Below are positions 18,969 to 27,540 of a stretch of 64,000 nucleotides of DNA, in pieces. The notes under the pieces were generated by a model that had not been told where the DNA came from, made no database searches, and saw only the letters and a program-made list of their open reading frames with translations. The stretch spans positions 62,001 through 126,000 of the forward strand of contig NZ_JALLPK010000002.1 of the NCBI RefSeq assembly GCF_023276375.1, in the 5' to 3' direction. Position numbers and translations under genes: made by a program. This DNA comes from Halocatena marina. GTDB taxonomy: Archaea > Halobacteriota > Halobacteria > Halobacteriales > Haloarculaceae. The first letter of the stretch is position 1. Every line of letters begins with the position of its first letter.

Positions 18969-19841
18969 ATGCGATTTATCGATACGCACACGCACGCGTG
19001 GGGAGCAGATACCGAAGAGCTTCCGTGGCAAGCCGAGGTCTTGCCACCCGGATGGGATGGTCCATACACGAGCCGCGATCTGATCACGGATATGGATGCA
19101 GTTGGCGTCGACGAAAGTGTTGTCGTTACGACCCCGCTGTACGGCCGCGGCGTACGCGCTAACGAGTACACGATGCGAGCCATCGAGGCTTTCCCTAACC
19201 GACTATGGGGTGTCGGTCTCATAGACTTTTTTCAGGACGATCCTGAGCAGGTGTGCGCGGACATCCGTCGGGTCGTCGGTCACGATAGGATGTTAGGGGT
19301 GCGCATGCACGCCTGTCTTGAATACGAAGCGTACCCATCAGAACTGAATCGAACAGCGGACTGGATCCGTGACGATACGCTCGAAACTGTTTGGGAGGAA
19401 GCCGCAGCGCTCGATACGTCTGTGTTTATATTCCCGAAGGCAGCGCAACTGCCAATGATCAAAACGATCGCCGAGGAGCATCCAACTGTCCAAATCGTCG
19501 TCGATCACATGGCGTTCCCAGATGAGACGACCGCGTCGGATACAAGCCCATGGAATGGCTTTGAATCTGTGGCTGAGTGTGAGAACGTTGCTGTCAAAGT
19601 GAGTTCCTTACCGCGCTCGGCCGAACGCGAATGGCCGTATGAGGATCTGCACAGCTACGTCCACAACCTTGTCGATTGGTTCGGTCCCGAACGATTGATG
19701 CTCGGTTCAGATTATCCGTGGATGAACGACTGGGCGCGGTACGAGGACTGTCTGTCGTGGATCGAAGAGACGTCGTTCCTCTCAGCACGGGATATTGCGT
19801 ATCTCTCACACCGGACGTTCGAACGCATCCACGAGATGTGA
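18969..19841 (+). CDS. COG3618-type amidohydrolase (L-fuconolactonase-like)
   Basis: The 290-residue TIM-barrel hydrolase is taken from the ATG at 18969. The frame is open for 52 codons upstream, but that part overlaps the SDR gene in another frame and lacks family character, whereas MRFIDTHTHAWG is the standard N-terminus. Metal or catalytic residues visible are the HTH pair (H7, H9), VDHMAFP (about 180) and LMLGSDYPW near the C-terminus. COG3618 includes L-fucono-1,5-lactonase, L-rhamnono-lactonase and pyrone-dicarboxylate lactonase. Its tight coupling to an SDR, with a mutarotase and fucosidase in the locus, favours a deoxyaldono-lactonase. Confidence 0.88.
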   Translation: MRFIDTHTHAWGADTEELPWQAEVLPPGWDGPYTSRDLITDMDAVGVDESVVVTTPLYGRGVRANEYTMRAIEAFPNRLWGVGLIDFFQDDPEQVCADIRRVVGHDRMLGVRMHACLEYEAYPSELNRTADWIRDDTLETVWEEAAALDTSVFIFPKAAQLPMIKTIAEEHPTVQIVVDHMAFPDETTASDTSPWNGFESVAECENVAVKVSSLPRSAEREWPYEDLHSYVHNLVDWFGPERLMLGSDYPWMNDWARYEDCLSWIEETSFLSARDIAYLSHRTFERIHEM

Positions 19842-19912
19842 TTCGAGCAGGTGAATGAACTGATGAGAGAGTAAACATAACCTTCTTTAGCGACCCCGTC
19901 ATTGGAAATGGT

Positions 19913-20260
19913 ATGTTTTCGGACACTGAACGAGCGGTGTATATCCAGCATATTGATCCCGAGCAGAGAGAGGAATATCTTGAAGCACACAATACCGTCC
20001 CCGATGGGGTATCGCAGGCGATGAAACGAGGGGGCGTCACCGAGTTCGAACTGTACGTTCGGGATGACATCGCCGTCTGTATTCTTGAGGCTGAAGACAT
20101 TGATGCGTACCTTGAGAGCATCGATGATGACGAATCGGTAGAGGAGTGGGAGCGGTACGTCGCCCAATTCAAGCACGAAGGCGTCAATGTAGACGATGAT
20201 GACGAACCGATTCCGTTCATGGAGTGTATTTGGACACTCTCAGATGATGCATCAGTGTAG
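19913..20260 (+). CDS. RhaM-like sugar mutarotase (L-rhamnose mutarotase family)
   Basis: This 115-residue protein matches the small ferredoxin-like fold of L-rhamnose mutarotases: RAVYIQHIDPEQREEYLEAH at the start, a middle VTEFELYVRDD strand and a WERYVAQF helix. Such enzymes interconvert alpha and beta anomers of 6-deoxyhexoses so that C1 dehydrogenases receive the right form. It lies between the lactonase and the importer ATPase on the same strand. L-fucose (6-deoxy-L-galactose) and L-rhamnose are both possible substrates; the GH29 gene tips the balance to fucose. Confidence 0.85.
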   Translation: MFSDTERAVYIQHIDPEQREEYLEAHNTVPDGVSQAMKRGGVTEFELYVRDDIAVCILEAEDIDAYLESIDDDESVEEWERYVAQFKHEGVNVDDDDEPIPFMECIWTLSDDASV

Positions 20261-20272
20261 CATGGAACAAGA

Positions 20273-20278
20273 TTTATC
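20273..20278 (+). promoter_or_regulatory. TATA-like box for the sugar ABC ATPase gene
   Basis: TTTATC is centred about 27 bases before the ATG at 20303, suggesting that the ATPase can be transcribed on its own as a leaderless message. Confidence 0.4.
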
Positions 20279-20302
20279 ATCGACTAGTGTAACTCCTTTG
20301 CT

Positions 20303-21484
20303 ATGGGTGATCTTGAGATAGCGAACCTGACTAAACGGTTTAGTGTTGACTCGGAGACAGCGCTCGTTGCTGTTGACGATCTCTCGATTTCAATCGAAGA
20401 CGGCGAATTTCTCGTTCTCGTTGGTCCATCCGGCTGTGGGAAATCGACAACGTTGCGCTGTATCGCCGGTCTCGAATCGGCGACTGAAGGTACCATCTTA
20501 CTCGATGGGACAGACATCACGCACCAACGCTCGCGCAACCGAGACATCGCAATGGTGTTCCAGAACTACGCGCTGTACCCTCACATGTCCTCGCGCAAAA
20601 ACATCGGATTCGGGCTAAAGATGGGGACGGACTTATCCAACGACGATATCAACGAGCGCACCGAACAAACTGCCGCGATGATGGGTATCGAGCAGCTGCT
20701 CGAAAAGAAACCCGGTGAACTCTCTGGTGGGCAACAACAACGTGTTGCCCTTGGTCGTGCAATCGTCAGAGATCCAGAGCTCTTCTTGATGGACGAGCCG
20801 CTGTCGAATCTGGACGCGAAACTCCGCACCCAGATGCGAACCGAGTTACAGAATTTGCAGTCTGATCTCGACGTAACGACAATCTATGTGACACACGATC
20901 AAACTGAGGCGATGACGATGGGTGATCGGATCGCTGTTCTCAATGACGGCGAGCTTCAACAGGTCGGGACGCCCCTAGAGTGTTATCACCTCCCCGCCAA
21001 CCGCTTCGTCGCTGGGTTTATCGGATCACCATCGATGAACTTCTTCGATGTTACTACAGACCGGGATGCGAGAATGCTGGTCTCTGATGAGTTCGGATAC
21101 TCTCTCAATGCGGCTACGATGGAAACCATCGCCAATGGCACGGAAGTCCTCACACTTGGTATCCGTCCCGAAGATATTCGTGTCGCCGCGAGCGATGATG
21201 AGAATGTCCTTACCGTGAAGGTAGATGTTGTTGAACCACTGGGCGATCAGTCGTTCGTCTACTTTACCGTCGGCGGCCAGACGTACACAGCGAGCATCGA
21301 CGGAGAGGAGTACATTCGAGAAGGAACCGAAATCGATGTCGTGTTTCCTCAGAACCGGATTCATCTTTTCGACAGACAGACCGGTGAGGCGATCAAAAAC
21401 CGTGAACCACCTGAGGCGGCTCAAGCAGAAGCGGCTGAGTTTCAGGGTTCATCTTCGTTCGCCGTCGGGCAAAGCACCGACTAG
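20303..21484 (+). CDS. Sugar ABC transporter ATPase, MalK/UgpC/MsmX-type
   Basis: This 393-residue ATPase has Walker A GPSGCGKS (residues 41-48), signature LSGGQQQR, Walker B LFLMDEPLSNLD, the switch histidine in YVTHDQTEAM, and a C-terminal regulatory/TOBE domain (GIRPEDIRVAASD, then NRIHLFDRQTGEAI). It is the energy module for the permeases at 15928-17732. MalK-like ATPases of this group often serve several importers. The fragment at 62284-62643 resembles this C-terminal domain. Confidence 0.95.
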   Translation: MGDLEIANLTKRFSVDSETALVAVDDLSISIEDGEFLVLVGPSGCGKSTTLRCIAGLESATEGTILLDGTDITHQRSRNRDIAMVFQNYALYPHMSSRKNIGFGLKMGTDLSNDDINERTEQTAAMMGIEQLLEKKPGELSGGQQQRVALGRAIVRDPELFLMDEPLSNLDAKLRTQMRTELQNLQSDLDVTTIYVTHDQTEAMTMGDRIAVLNDGELQQVGTPLECYHLPANRFVAGFIGSPSMNFFDVTTDRDARMLVSDEFGYSLNAATMETIANGTEVLTLGIRPEDIRVAASDDENVLTVKVDVVEPLGDQSFVYFTVGGQTYTASIDGEEYIREGTEIDVVFPQNRIHLFDRQTGEAIKNREPPEAAQAEAAEFQGSSSFAVGQSTD

Positions 21485-21496
21485 ACCGTCTCAGCA

Positions 21497-22909
21497 CTAG
21501 CGCGTATTTTCAATGCCGTCTATTCGGACCGCGTACGCGTGGTCGTGATCTGGTCGCTCTGGGAGTTCGATCGCGAGTTGATCGTCTACGAGAGTGGCAG
21601 TGAGTGAACGCTTTCCATCACCGGTTAGTAGTGTCACATCCGGGGCTTCAGCGAGGTCGGCGTGTGCAGGCACGGAGAGAGACAGCGTATCACCGGGCCA
21701 GTCGAGTGCAATCGCATAGAGGACACCGCTGCGGTGTGTATAGCGCACCGCTGTGTCACTCTTGTCATCTTCGGCGATAGTCCATGGACGCGACTCAAAA
21801 ATCGCCTCACCGTTCACATCGAGCCAGTTGCCGAGTGCTTGGAGACGATTCTTCTGGATCTCTGGGATTGTCCCGTCAGCTTTCGGACCGACGTTGATGA
21901 GGAGATTACCATTTTTCGAGACGATATCAACAAACGAGTGGATCAACTCCTTTCGTGAGAGATGATCCTCCTCTCCTTCGGCCGCGTTGTAGCCGAATGA
22001 GTGACCGATACCGCGAGTGCCCTCCCACGGCTCGTCACGGATCTCGTCGAACGTCGCATATTCCGGCGTAACGAAGTCGCCGTGGGTGTCTTCAGACTCG
22101 TTATTTTCGATATCGATAGTTGGGCCAATAGTGTCAGTCGAAGCGCGGTCGTTGACAGCGACTTCCTTGCCCCGCGTGACAGCGCGATTGTAGTAATCGG
22201 CGATCAGCTCTTGAGCGTGTAAATGCTTGCCTTCGGCTTTGGGAACATCGAACCAGAGTAAGTCAGGATCGTACTTACGAATCAACTCCCGGTGTTTGGC
22301 ATTCATGAAGTCGACGTACTCCGACCCCGGTCCTCCCTCTCCATCGCCCGGACCACCCTTCTCGTAATCGGGGTGACCGAACTGGCCGTCGAAGCCAGGT
22401 TGATAGTAGTTGTAGTTTGCGTGGTACGATGCGGCAAACCGGAGTCCTTGATCACGAACAGCCTCAGCGAGATCTCCGACGAGGTCGCGCTCAGGCCCCA
22501 TCTCAACGGCATTGTATTTCGTATAATGAGTATCCCACAACGGGAACCCGTCGTGGTGTTCGCCCGTGAGAACGACGTAGCCGGCTCCGATGTCATCAAA
22601 GAGCGATGCCCACCCATCAGGGTCCCAGTTCTCAGCCGTGAAGTTTTCGATGAAGTCGGCATACTCAACCTCCTCACCGTACGTCTCCTCGTGGTACTCC
22701 TTCGTTGGTGAACCCTCTTCGTACATGTAGTAAGGGTACCACTCGGCGTACGGTGAGGCGTTTTCACCGCCAATCTCGGCACCGGTGGGTGCCCACGCCG
22801 GGACTGAATAGATGCCCCAGTGGATGAAGATACCTAATTTTGCATCACTGAACCACTTCGGTAGCTCATGAGAGCCTAATGACTCCCATGTCGGCTCGTA
22901 TTCCGACAT
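21497..22909 (-). CDS. GH29 alpha-L-fucosidase, cytoplasmic
   Basis: The 470-residue enzyme is taken from the ATG at 22909 (MSEYEPTWESLG); the frame runs 41 codons further upstream, but those residues are Cys-rich and neither a signal peptide nor family-like. The GH29 core is clear: ELPKWFSDAKLGIFIHWG near the start, GAGYVVLTGEHHDGFPLWD, PDLLWFDVPK (the Asp after Trp-Phe is the likely nucleophile) and NLLINVGPKADGTI. GH29 enzymes release terminal alpha-L-fucose with retention. No Tat or Sec signal is visible, so it probably acts inside the cell on imported fucosylated oligosaccharides. It is convergent with the importer ATPase and closes the deoxyhexose module. Confidence 0.93.
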   Translation of the reverse strand: MSEYEPTWESLGSHELPKWFSDAKLGIFIHWGIYSVPAWAPTGAEIGGENASPYAEWYPYYMYEEGSPTKEYHEETYGEEVEYADFIENFTAENWDPDGWASLFDDIGAGYVVLTGEHHDGFPLWDTHYTKYNAVEMGPERDLVGDLAEAVRDQGLRFAASYHANYNYYQPGFDGQFGHPDYEKGGPGDGEGGPGSEYVDFMNAKHRELIRKYDPDLLWFDVPKAEGKHLHAQELIADYYNRAVTRGKEVAVNDRASTDTIGPTIDIENNESEDTHGDFVTPEYATFDEIRDEPWEGTRGIGHSFGYNAAEGEEDHLSRKELIHSFVDIVSKNGNLLINVGPKADGTIPEIQKNRLQALGNWLDVNGEAIFESRPWTIAEDDKSDTAVRYTHRSGVLYAIALDWPGDTLSLSVPAHADLAEAPDVTLLTGDGKRSLTATLVDDQLAIELPERPDHDHAYAVRIDGIENTR

Positions 22910-24003
22910 ATGGTGACAGTCTACACAACAAACAAAATAGCTTTCGTTCGTATTCCTCTGTAATTTCGAATCAATCCCCGACATCTGTTGTGGCGGGACA
23001 GCCAACTCGGCATACATCCCGAATGTAGTCATATTCGAGGCGATAGGGGAATTTTCGTGACCTGCGGTTGTGTAACTGCCACAACGGAGTCATTGCGTTC
23101 ACGACTGGATAGCTACTACCAGAAATCAAATCGATGGATATAGCGACGCATTTGTTTGTGAAGAATGTCGATAACCCATCAAAAATGAGTACTCATGTAA
23201 TGTAGGAGTTTGAGTGGTGGTATGTGAATTAACAACGTGATGAAAAGGTTGCATAGCAGATATGGTGTCTATAACTGTGAACAATGCGAAACTGTCTCTA
23301 TTTGTGCTGATTCGAGAATATATGCCTCTATTTTATGCACTCATAATATTGTAATCTACATCGTTAGTGTATTTAGTGTTATTTAGATAATTTCTTGTTC
23401 TTTGTGCATCTGAGGTCCTTGTTTCAAGAATGAGTTAGTATTTTTGATCTTTATGTCGAAAATTCTCTTCGAAAGACACAGCAGACGGATCTCGTTCACT
23501 CACACTCACCGTAACAGAGGGACCGTTCATCGCTGTTTTCACGCGAGATTCTACACGGTTGAATGAACGACCAGTAGATAGAGGGACACCGAACTCCACA
23601 AACCAGTCTGTAGCAGATAGATCTCCCCGTTATGATCGAAAAAGCTGCATCTCACTGGTGGCTGTCTCCAGAAACAGTGGACGGCGGTCGTATACCCACA
23701 TACTCTCGAAGGTCGACAACGAACACAGCTCACGTGCTGATTCATTTTCACCGTTAGGAGAGTGACTTGCGATCGATCCTAGCCACTGAAGCAGGATGAG
23801 CAATTCTCAGTTGAATCGTGGCCCCGGAGTGCAATCGACCGTTACACCGCCATCCAAAGTTTCCGTTCCGAGACGTTCGATGAGCACACACCGAACGGAG
23901 GACGTGCTCATGAATCAGACGTCGATAGCGAGAACAGCGTGCCCCACCGTTTGAAAACAGTCGCTGGTGACATACGTCCCGTCCTCAGAATTCAATTTAC
24001 GTG
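22910..24003. other. 1.1-kb gene-free stretch between the fucose and siderophore modules
   Basis: AT-rich from about 23040 to 23460, then GC-richer to the end of the IucA/IucC gene. Short open frames exist on both strands (for example 23559-23765 and a 52-codon frame from 23796) without recognisable protein character. The composition step near 23.46 kb may mark a module border. Confidence 0.45.
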
Positions 24004-25893
24004 TCAGTATTCATTCGAGTCTCTGTACAGCGGATTGGCAACGGTTCCGTGCCCTTTCACCTTCGGCCGTGTACTGAGATCCTCGTATCCGTGGTCGATG
24101 ATCCGGTTGCGGTTGAGACAGTGTTTGGTGAACCGTGGTTTGAAGAGGTCAAACAACTCAAACCGGTCGGCCAACTCGGGGAACTGCGACTGGTATCGCT
24201 CGACCGACTCACGTACGGCCTCCCAAAAGCGCTCTTCGGAGAATCCGTGTCGACGAGCGAGCGTATCAGAGATGTATCGGAATACGCCGACGAACAGCGT
24301 GCCGAAGATATGCTGACACAGCGGCTCCGGTGGGAGCTGGTGGAGGATGTGGTGCTTATACCGATCGTCGTCACGGAGATCACTCGGGAGGATATCAACG
24401 AGTTCCGGTAGGTCACGGTCGGTAACTGCAACCTCATCTACGAAGTCCTTCACTGCGACACGCGTAGGGATCCCGTCTTTGTGTACAAGTACTACGTTCG
24501 TTCCGTGGGGCATGAACACCGTCCCGTACCGGTAGAGGTAGTGCAACAGCGGATGGAGTAGCGTGTCAAACAGTTGGCTGAGCCATTCCTCCAACGATAG
24601 GCCTGACCGATCCACCAATTTCGTTATCAGTGGAACGCCATCGAAGTCATCATGGAGCAGGGCCGCCAGCGTCAACGGCTCTTCGTCCTCCTGTGTCATC
24701 GATGCGACACTCTCCCGCCAGACACAGCCGAGTAGCTCGTGGAACTGGTACGGTGCATCATCGAATGACCGAAACTCCGAGTGTTCGTAGTTGACACTCG
24801 CGATCTCCCCGGGGAGCAGGAGATCGCACTCCGTTGTGAGGAACTCGTCACCGTCACGAACGGCTTTGATGAACGCCGTCACCCGTGGAGCAGCCTCGGC
24901 CTGTTCACCGAGGATACCGCGGTAGACATTGGTGTTCAGTACACGAATCGGGAGCTTGACGTGGTGTTTCGAGTGGTCAGTGACGTTTGAGAACGTGCGG
25001 ATAGACTGCTGGGGGAGGTACTCGTTCGGTCCTTCCCCGAGCGGGACGATCGATCCAGCGGCGATGTCTCCGGCGAACAGTTGGACAATGCTGTCGTTCC
25101 ACTGCCAGTCATGGACCGGAAGGAAGGAGTACTGACTAGGGTTGTATCCATCATCAGTCAGTTTCGTCCGGAAGCGGTCGTACGTCGCTCCCAGCTCCGT
25201 ACGGAGCAATTCATCCTCACTCAGCCCCTCAACGGAGGAGAACGTTGCCCGATCATGGTCGACCGCGATCCACGAGAGCGAGCGGGGCTGCTTTGATTCG
25301 GGAGCGTATCGGAGATAGTCGTCGTAACCGAATCCAACCCGTCCCTTGTTGTAGGTGAACCATGGGTGTCCTTCCATCTCACCTTCAACTTCCGCGTACG
25401 GGAGATCGAGTATCGAAGCGTCATCGTCCTTCTTCGCCTTCCGCGCACGGATGTGGGCGTCTGCGACGAGTGTGTTTCGGTATTCCCGGACGAGGTGTGC
25501 GGCTGTCGTGGCGTCGACCCCCATGTACTCGCGCGCTTCGAGCAGGAACCGGAGCGGGTCGACGGCTTCGGTCCATTCCCCGAGTCTGTCTGCTTTCTCG
25601 TGTTTTGTTTCGGGATCGGTGCGGCGGAGAATCGAATTCTTACGGACTCGGTAGCTGTCCAGCGGTCGGTGCTGTGCGTCGAACTGGTACTCGACACCGT
25701 CCCCGAGTCGAAGCCGGAAACGGATCCACGATTCGCCAACCTCCGAGTCTTCAGCGTCAACCTGATCGATCGCCGATGGAACGATGATGTCCTCATATGC
25801 AAACTCCGCGATGACTTTCTTGAGCAACCTCCGATTGACTACTCTCCAGTTCTCAGCAGTGAGTGCGTTGCGTAGCGCCTCCACATTTTTCAT
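24004..25893 (-). CDS. IucA/IucC-family NIS siderophore synthetase
   Basis: This 629-residue cytoplasmic enzyme joins a carboxylate (classically citrate or a citrate derivative) to an amine or alcohol through an acyl-adenylate. Family marks are visible in order: GHPWFTYNKGRVGF (substrate and nucleotide segment), FLPVHDWQW, PQQSIRTFSN, HHVKLPIRVLNTNVYRGI, and HGTNVVLVHKDG followed by AVKDF, with the FhuF-like C-terminal part after it. The protein is slightly longer than typical members. It diverges from a glutamine-synthetase-fold gene and a exporter gene. No hydroxylase, acetyltransferase or 2,4-diaminobutyrate genes occur nearby, so the product may be a carboxylate-type siderophore, or the amine comes from elsewhere. 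Two DtxR-like boxes lie in the divergent region upstream. Confidence 0.92.
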   Translation of the reverse strand: MKNVEALRNALTAENWRVVNRRLLKKVIAEFAYEDIIVPSAIDQVDAEDSEVGESWIRFRLRLGDGVEYQFDAQHRPLDSYRVRKNSILRRTDPETKHEKADRLGEWTEAVDPLRFLLEAREYMGVDATTAAHLVREYRNTLVADAHIRARKAKKDDDASILDLPYAEVEGEMEGHPWFTYNKGRVGFGYDDYLRYAPESKQPRSLSWIAVDHDRATFSSVEGLSEDELLRTELGATYDRFRTKLTDDGYNPSQYSFLPVHDWQWNDSIVQLFAGDIAAGSIVPLGEGPNEYLPQQSIRTFSNVTDHSKHHVKLPIRVLNTNVYRGILGEQAEAAPRVTAFIKAVRDGDEFLTTECDLLLPGEIASVNYEHSEFRSFDDAPYQFHELLGCVWRESVASMTQEDEEPLTLAALLHDDFDGVPLITKLVDRSGLSLEEWLSQLFDTLLHPLLHYLYRYGTVFMPHGTNVVLVHKDGIPTRVAVKDFVDEVAVTDRDLPELVDILPSDLRDDDRYKHHILHQLPPEPLCQHIFGTLFVGVFRYISDTLARRHGFSEERFWEAVRESVERYQSQFPELADRFELFDLFKPRFTKHCLNRNRIIDHGYEDLSTRPKVKGHGTVANPLYRDSNEY

Positions 25894-26054
25894 CAGTTCT
25901 CTACCCCGGTTGTGGTACGATGATCTCGGAAAACGGTTGACCGTCGGTCAGAACGGAAATTACCATGTTGCCACTGCAAACACGGTGCTCGACCGAGAGA
26001 CCCTTGTACAGCATCTGACGGGTCGTTCCGAGTGTAAGTACTACACCACATACT

Positions 26055-26070
26055 TTTAGGCCAGCCTAAA
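26055..26070. promoter_or_regulatory. DtxR-like iron box 1
   Basis: TTTAGG-CCAG-CCTAAA: two inverted hexamers with a 4-base spacer. This has the TTAGG-x4-CCTAA core of DtxR/IdeR-type metal-regulator operators. It lies about 165 bases upstream of the IucA/IucC start and about 140 bases upstream of the GS-like start. Box 2 has the same hexamers and spacing. Confidence 0.78.
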
Positions 26071-26166
26071 GATACATAAGTTGATCGGAATCGTGGCGAC
26101 GATAGCCCTCATTCACTGGTCCGGGTCGGATTATCGGTTGGTGATAATGGAGACGACTTCGTAATA

Positions 26167-26184
26167 GTTTAGGTGCACCTAAAC
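26167..26184. promoter_or_regulatory. DtxR-like iron box 2
   Basis: GTTTAGGTGCACCTAAAC is a perfect 18-base palindrome that contains the same TTTAGG-x4-CCTAAA core as box 1. It ends 20 bases before the ATG at 26205, so it covers the place where the TATA/BRE elements of a leaderless transcript would sit. Binding of an iron-loaded regulator there would block transcription of the GS-like and exporter genes. Confidence 0.85.
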
Positions 26185-26204
26185 AATTTCCGGGCCGAAG
26201 AACG

Positions 26205-27539
26205 ATGTCGGAACAATGCACGATAGGCGACGCGTGCCGTGACGCGGGTGTAGATCTTGTCAGACTAGTGTTCGTTACTCAGAGTGGAGCGATTCGAGCT
26301 CACTCAGTTGATCGTTCAAAGGTCGAGTCGGCGGTTTCGAAAGGAGTGACTCTCTCACAGCTTGTTCAGTCGTACAACGCTCTTGGACTACGCGATAAGT
26401 CCGGCCGGTTCGACGCGGCTGGTGAGGTCAGGCTTCTTCCAGATCCTGATACCTTCCGATCGCTTCCGTATGCGAAGCGGACCGGAGCGATGCTCTGTGA
26501 CCTCCAGACGCTCGACGGTGATTCGTGGTCGGTCGATCCTCGTTCGTCGCTGCGCGCGTTGTGTGAGAGCCTTGATATCGAGGGACTCACCCCCAAAGTT
26601 GCGTTCGAGAGCGAGTTCCATCTTTTCCAAGAAGACGACGGCGAAGTCGAGCGTGTAGACCACAGGGGAGCGTATTCGACCGGGAGCACACGAGAAACGC
26701 ACGAGACAATTCTCTCGATGATCGATGCGCTCAAATCACAAGGAATCCCTGTGGAGAAGTACTATCCGGAGTACGCAGCCGGAAAACACGAGATCGTCAC
26801 GGGCCCCCGATCGGGAGTCAGTGCCGCTGACCAGCACGTTATCCTTCGAGAGACGGTCGATAGCGTCGCCCGGACAGGTGGATATCGGGCGACGTTCCTT
26901 CCCAAACCGTTCGACCACTCGACGAATGGTTGTCATATTCATCTCTCGCTGTGGGATGACGACAATGTACTGTATGACGCTGAGTGTGACGACCTTAGCG
27001 ACATTGGACGACAGTTCACCGCTGGGTTGCTCGAACACGCGCCAGCACTCGTTGCGCTCACCGCCGCGACCGCCAACTCGTACGCGCGGCTGCAGCCACA
27101 GATCGGTGCGGCCGCGTTCACATGCTGGGGCCACGGAAACCGCGAGGCACTTGTCCGCGTTCCAGCTCCAGATCCCGACGACGGTGCCTCGACCCGATTG
27201 GAGTTCCGGGCAGCCGACAATACCACAAATCCGTACCTAGGGTTACTCGGATTGCTTGCGGCTGGAAAGGACGGAATTGATCGGGAGCTCGAACCGCGAG
27301 CACCAGTCACTGTCGATCCAGGAAACCTTTCACCGAGCGAACGGGCAGACCGGGGAATAGAACGACTTCCACGGACGCTAGGAGACGCACTCGATGCACT
27401 CGAAGCAGATTCTGTATTGATGGACGCACTGGGAACGGATCTCGCTGAAACATACCTTGAAGTCAAGCGGAGTCACTGGGAAGCGTTCACCGAGAGCGCA
27501 CTGTCCTGGGAACGCGATCGACTGCGGAGCGTGTACTAA
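26205..27539 (+). CDS. Glutamine-synthetase-fold gamma-glutamyl ligase in a siderophore locus
   Basis: This 444-residue protein has the GS catalytic domain: FESEFHLF (metal-binding Glu pair), GKHEIVTGP, NGCHIHLSLWD (catalytic-region His), NREALVRVP and RLEFRAADNTTNPYLGLLGL with the Glu/Arg pair. The flap that holds the ammonia-binding glutamate in true GS (PGxEAP-like) reads RLQPQIGAAAFTCWGHGN instead and lacks that glutamate. This suggests an amine rather than ammonia as second substrate, as in GS-like gamma-glutamylamide and polyamine ligases. It lies behind iron box 2 and 1 base before the exporter gene, so its job is probably in siderophore assembly. A nitrogen-assimilation role cannot be excluded but does not explain the location. 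Confidence 0.85.
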   Translation: MSEQCTIGDACRDAGVDLVRLVFVTQSGAIRAHSVDRSKVESAVSKGVTLSQLVQSYNALGLRDKSGRFDAAGEVRLLPDPDTFRSLPYAKRTGAMLCDLQTLDGDSWSVDPRSSLRALCESLDIEGLTPKVAFESEFHLFQEDDGEVERVDHRGAYSTGSTRETHETILSMIDALKSQGIPVEKYYPEYAAGKHEIVTGPRSGVSAADQHVILRETVDSVARTGGYRATFLPKPFDHSTNGCHIHLSLWDDDNVLYDAECDDLSDIGRQFTAGLLEHAPALVALTAATANSYARLQPQIGAAAFTCWGHGNREALVRVPAPDPDDGASTRLEFRAADNTTNPYLGLLGLLAAGKDGIDRELEPRAPVTVDPGNLSPSERADRGIERLPRTLGDALDALEADSVLMDALGTDLAETYLEVKRSHWEAFTESALSWERDRLRSVY

Positions 27540-27540
27540 C

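Noticed and set aside
19594..20280. 228-codon minus-strand frame across the amidohydrolase and mutarotase genes
   Set aside because: Both genes on the other strand have clear family motifs; this frame is Ser/Arg-rich shadow sequence.
22910..23032. N-terminal extension of the GH29 gene as a possible signal peptide
   Set aside because: It contains CCVDCHH and lacks a hydrophobic core or twin arginines, so it is not a plausible signal.
25366..25875. 169-codon plus-strand open frame inside the IucA/IucC gene
   Set aside because: It is antisense to a well-supported gene; GC-rich haloarchaeal genes often leave long open antisense frames, and the translation has no family character.
25894..26050. 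Small 52-codon minus-strand frame just upstream of the IucA/IucC gene
   Set aside because: It has no recognisable character and could simply be the leader region between iron box 1 and the synthetase; left unannotated.
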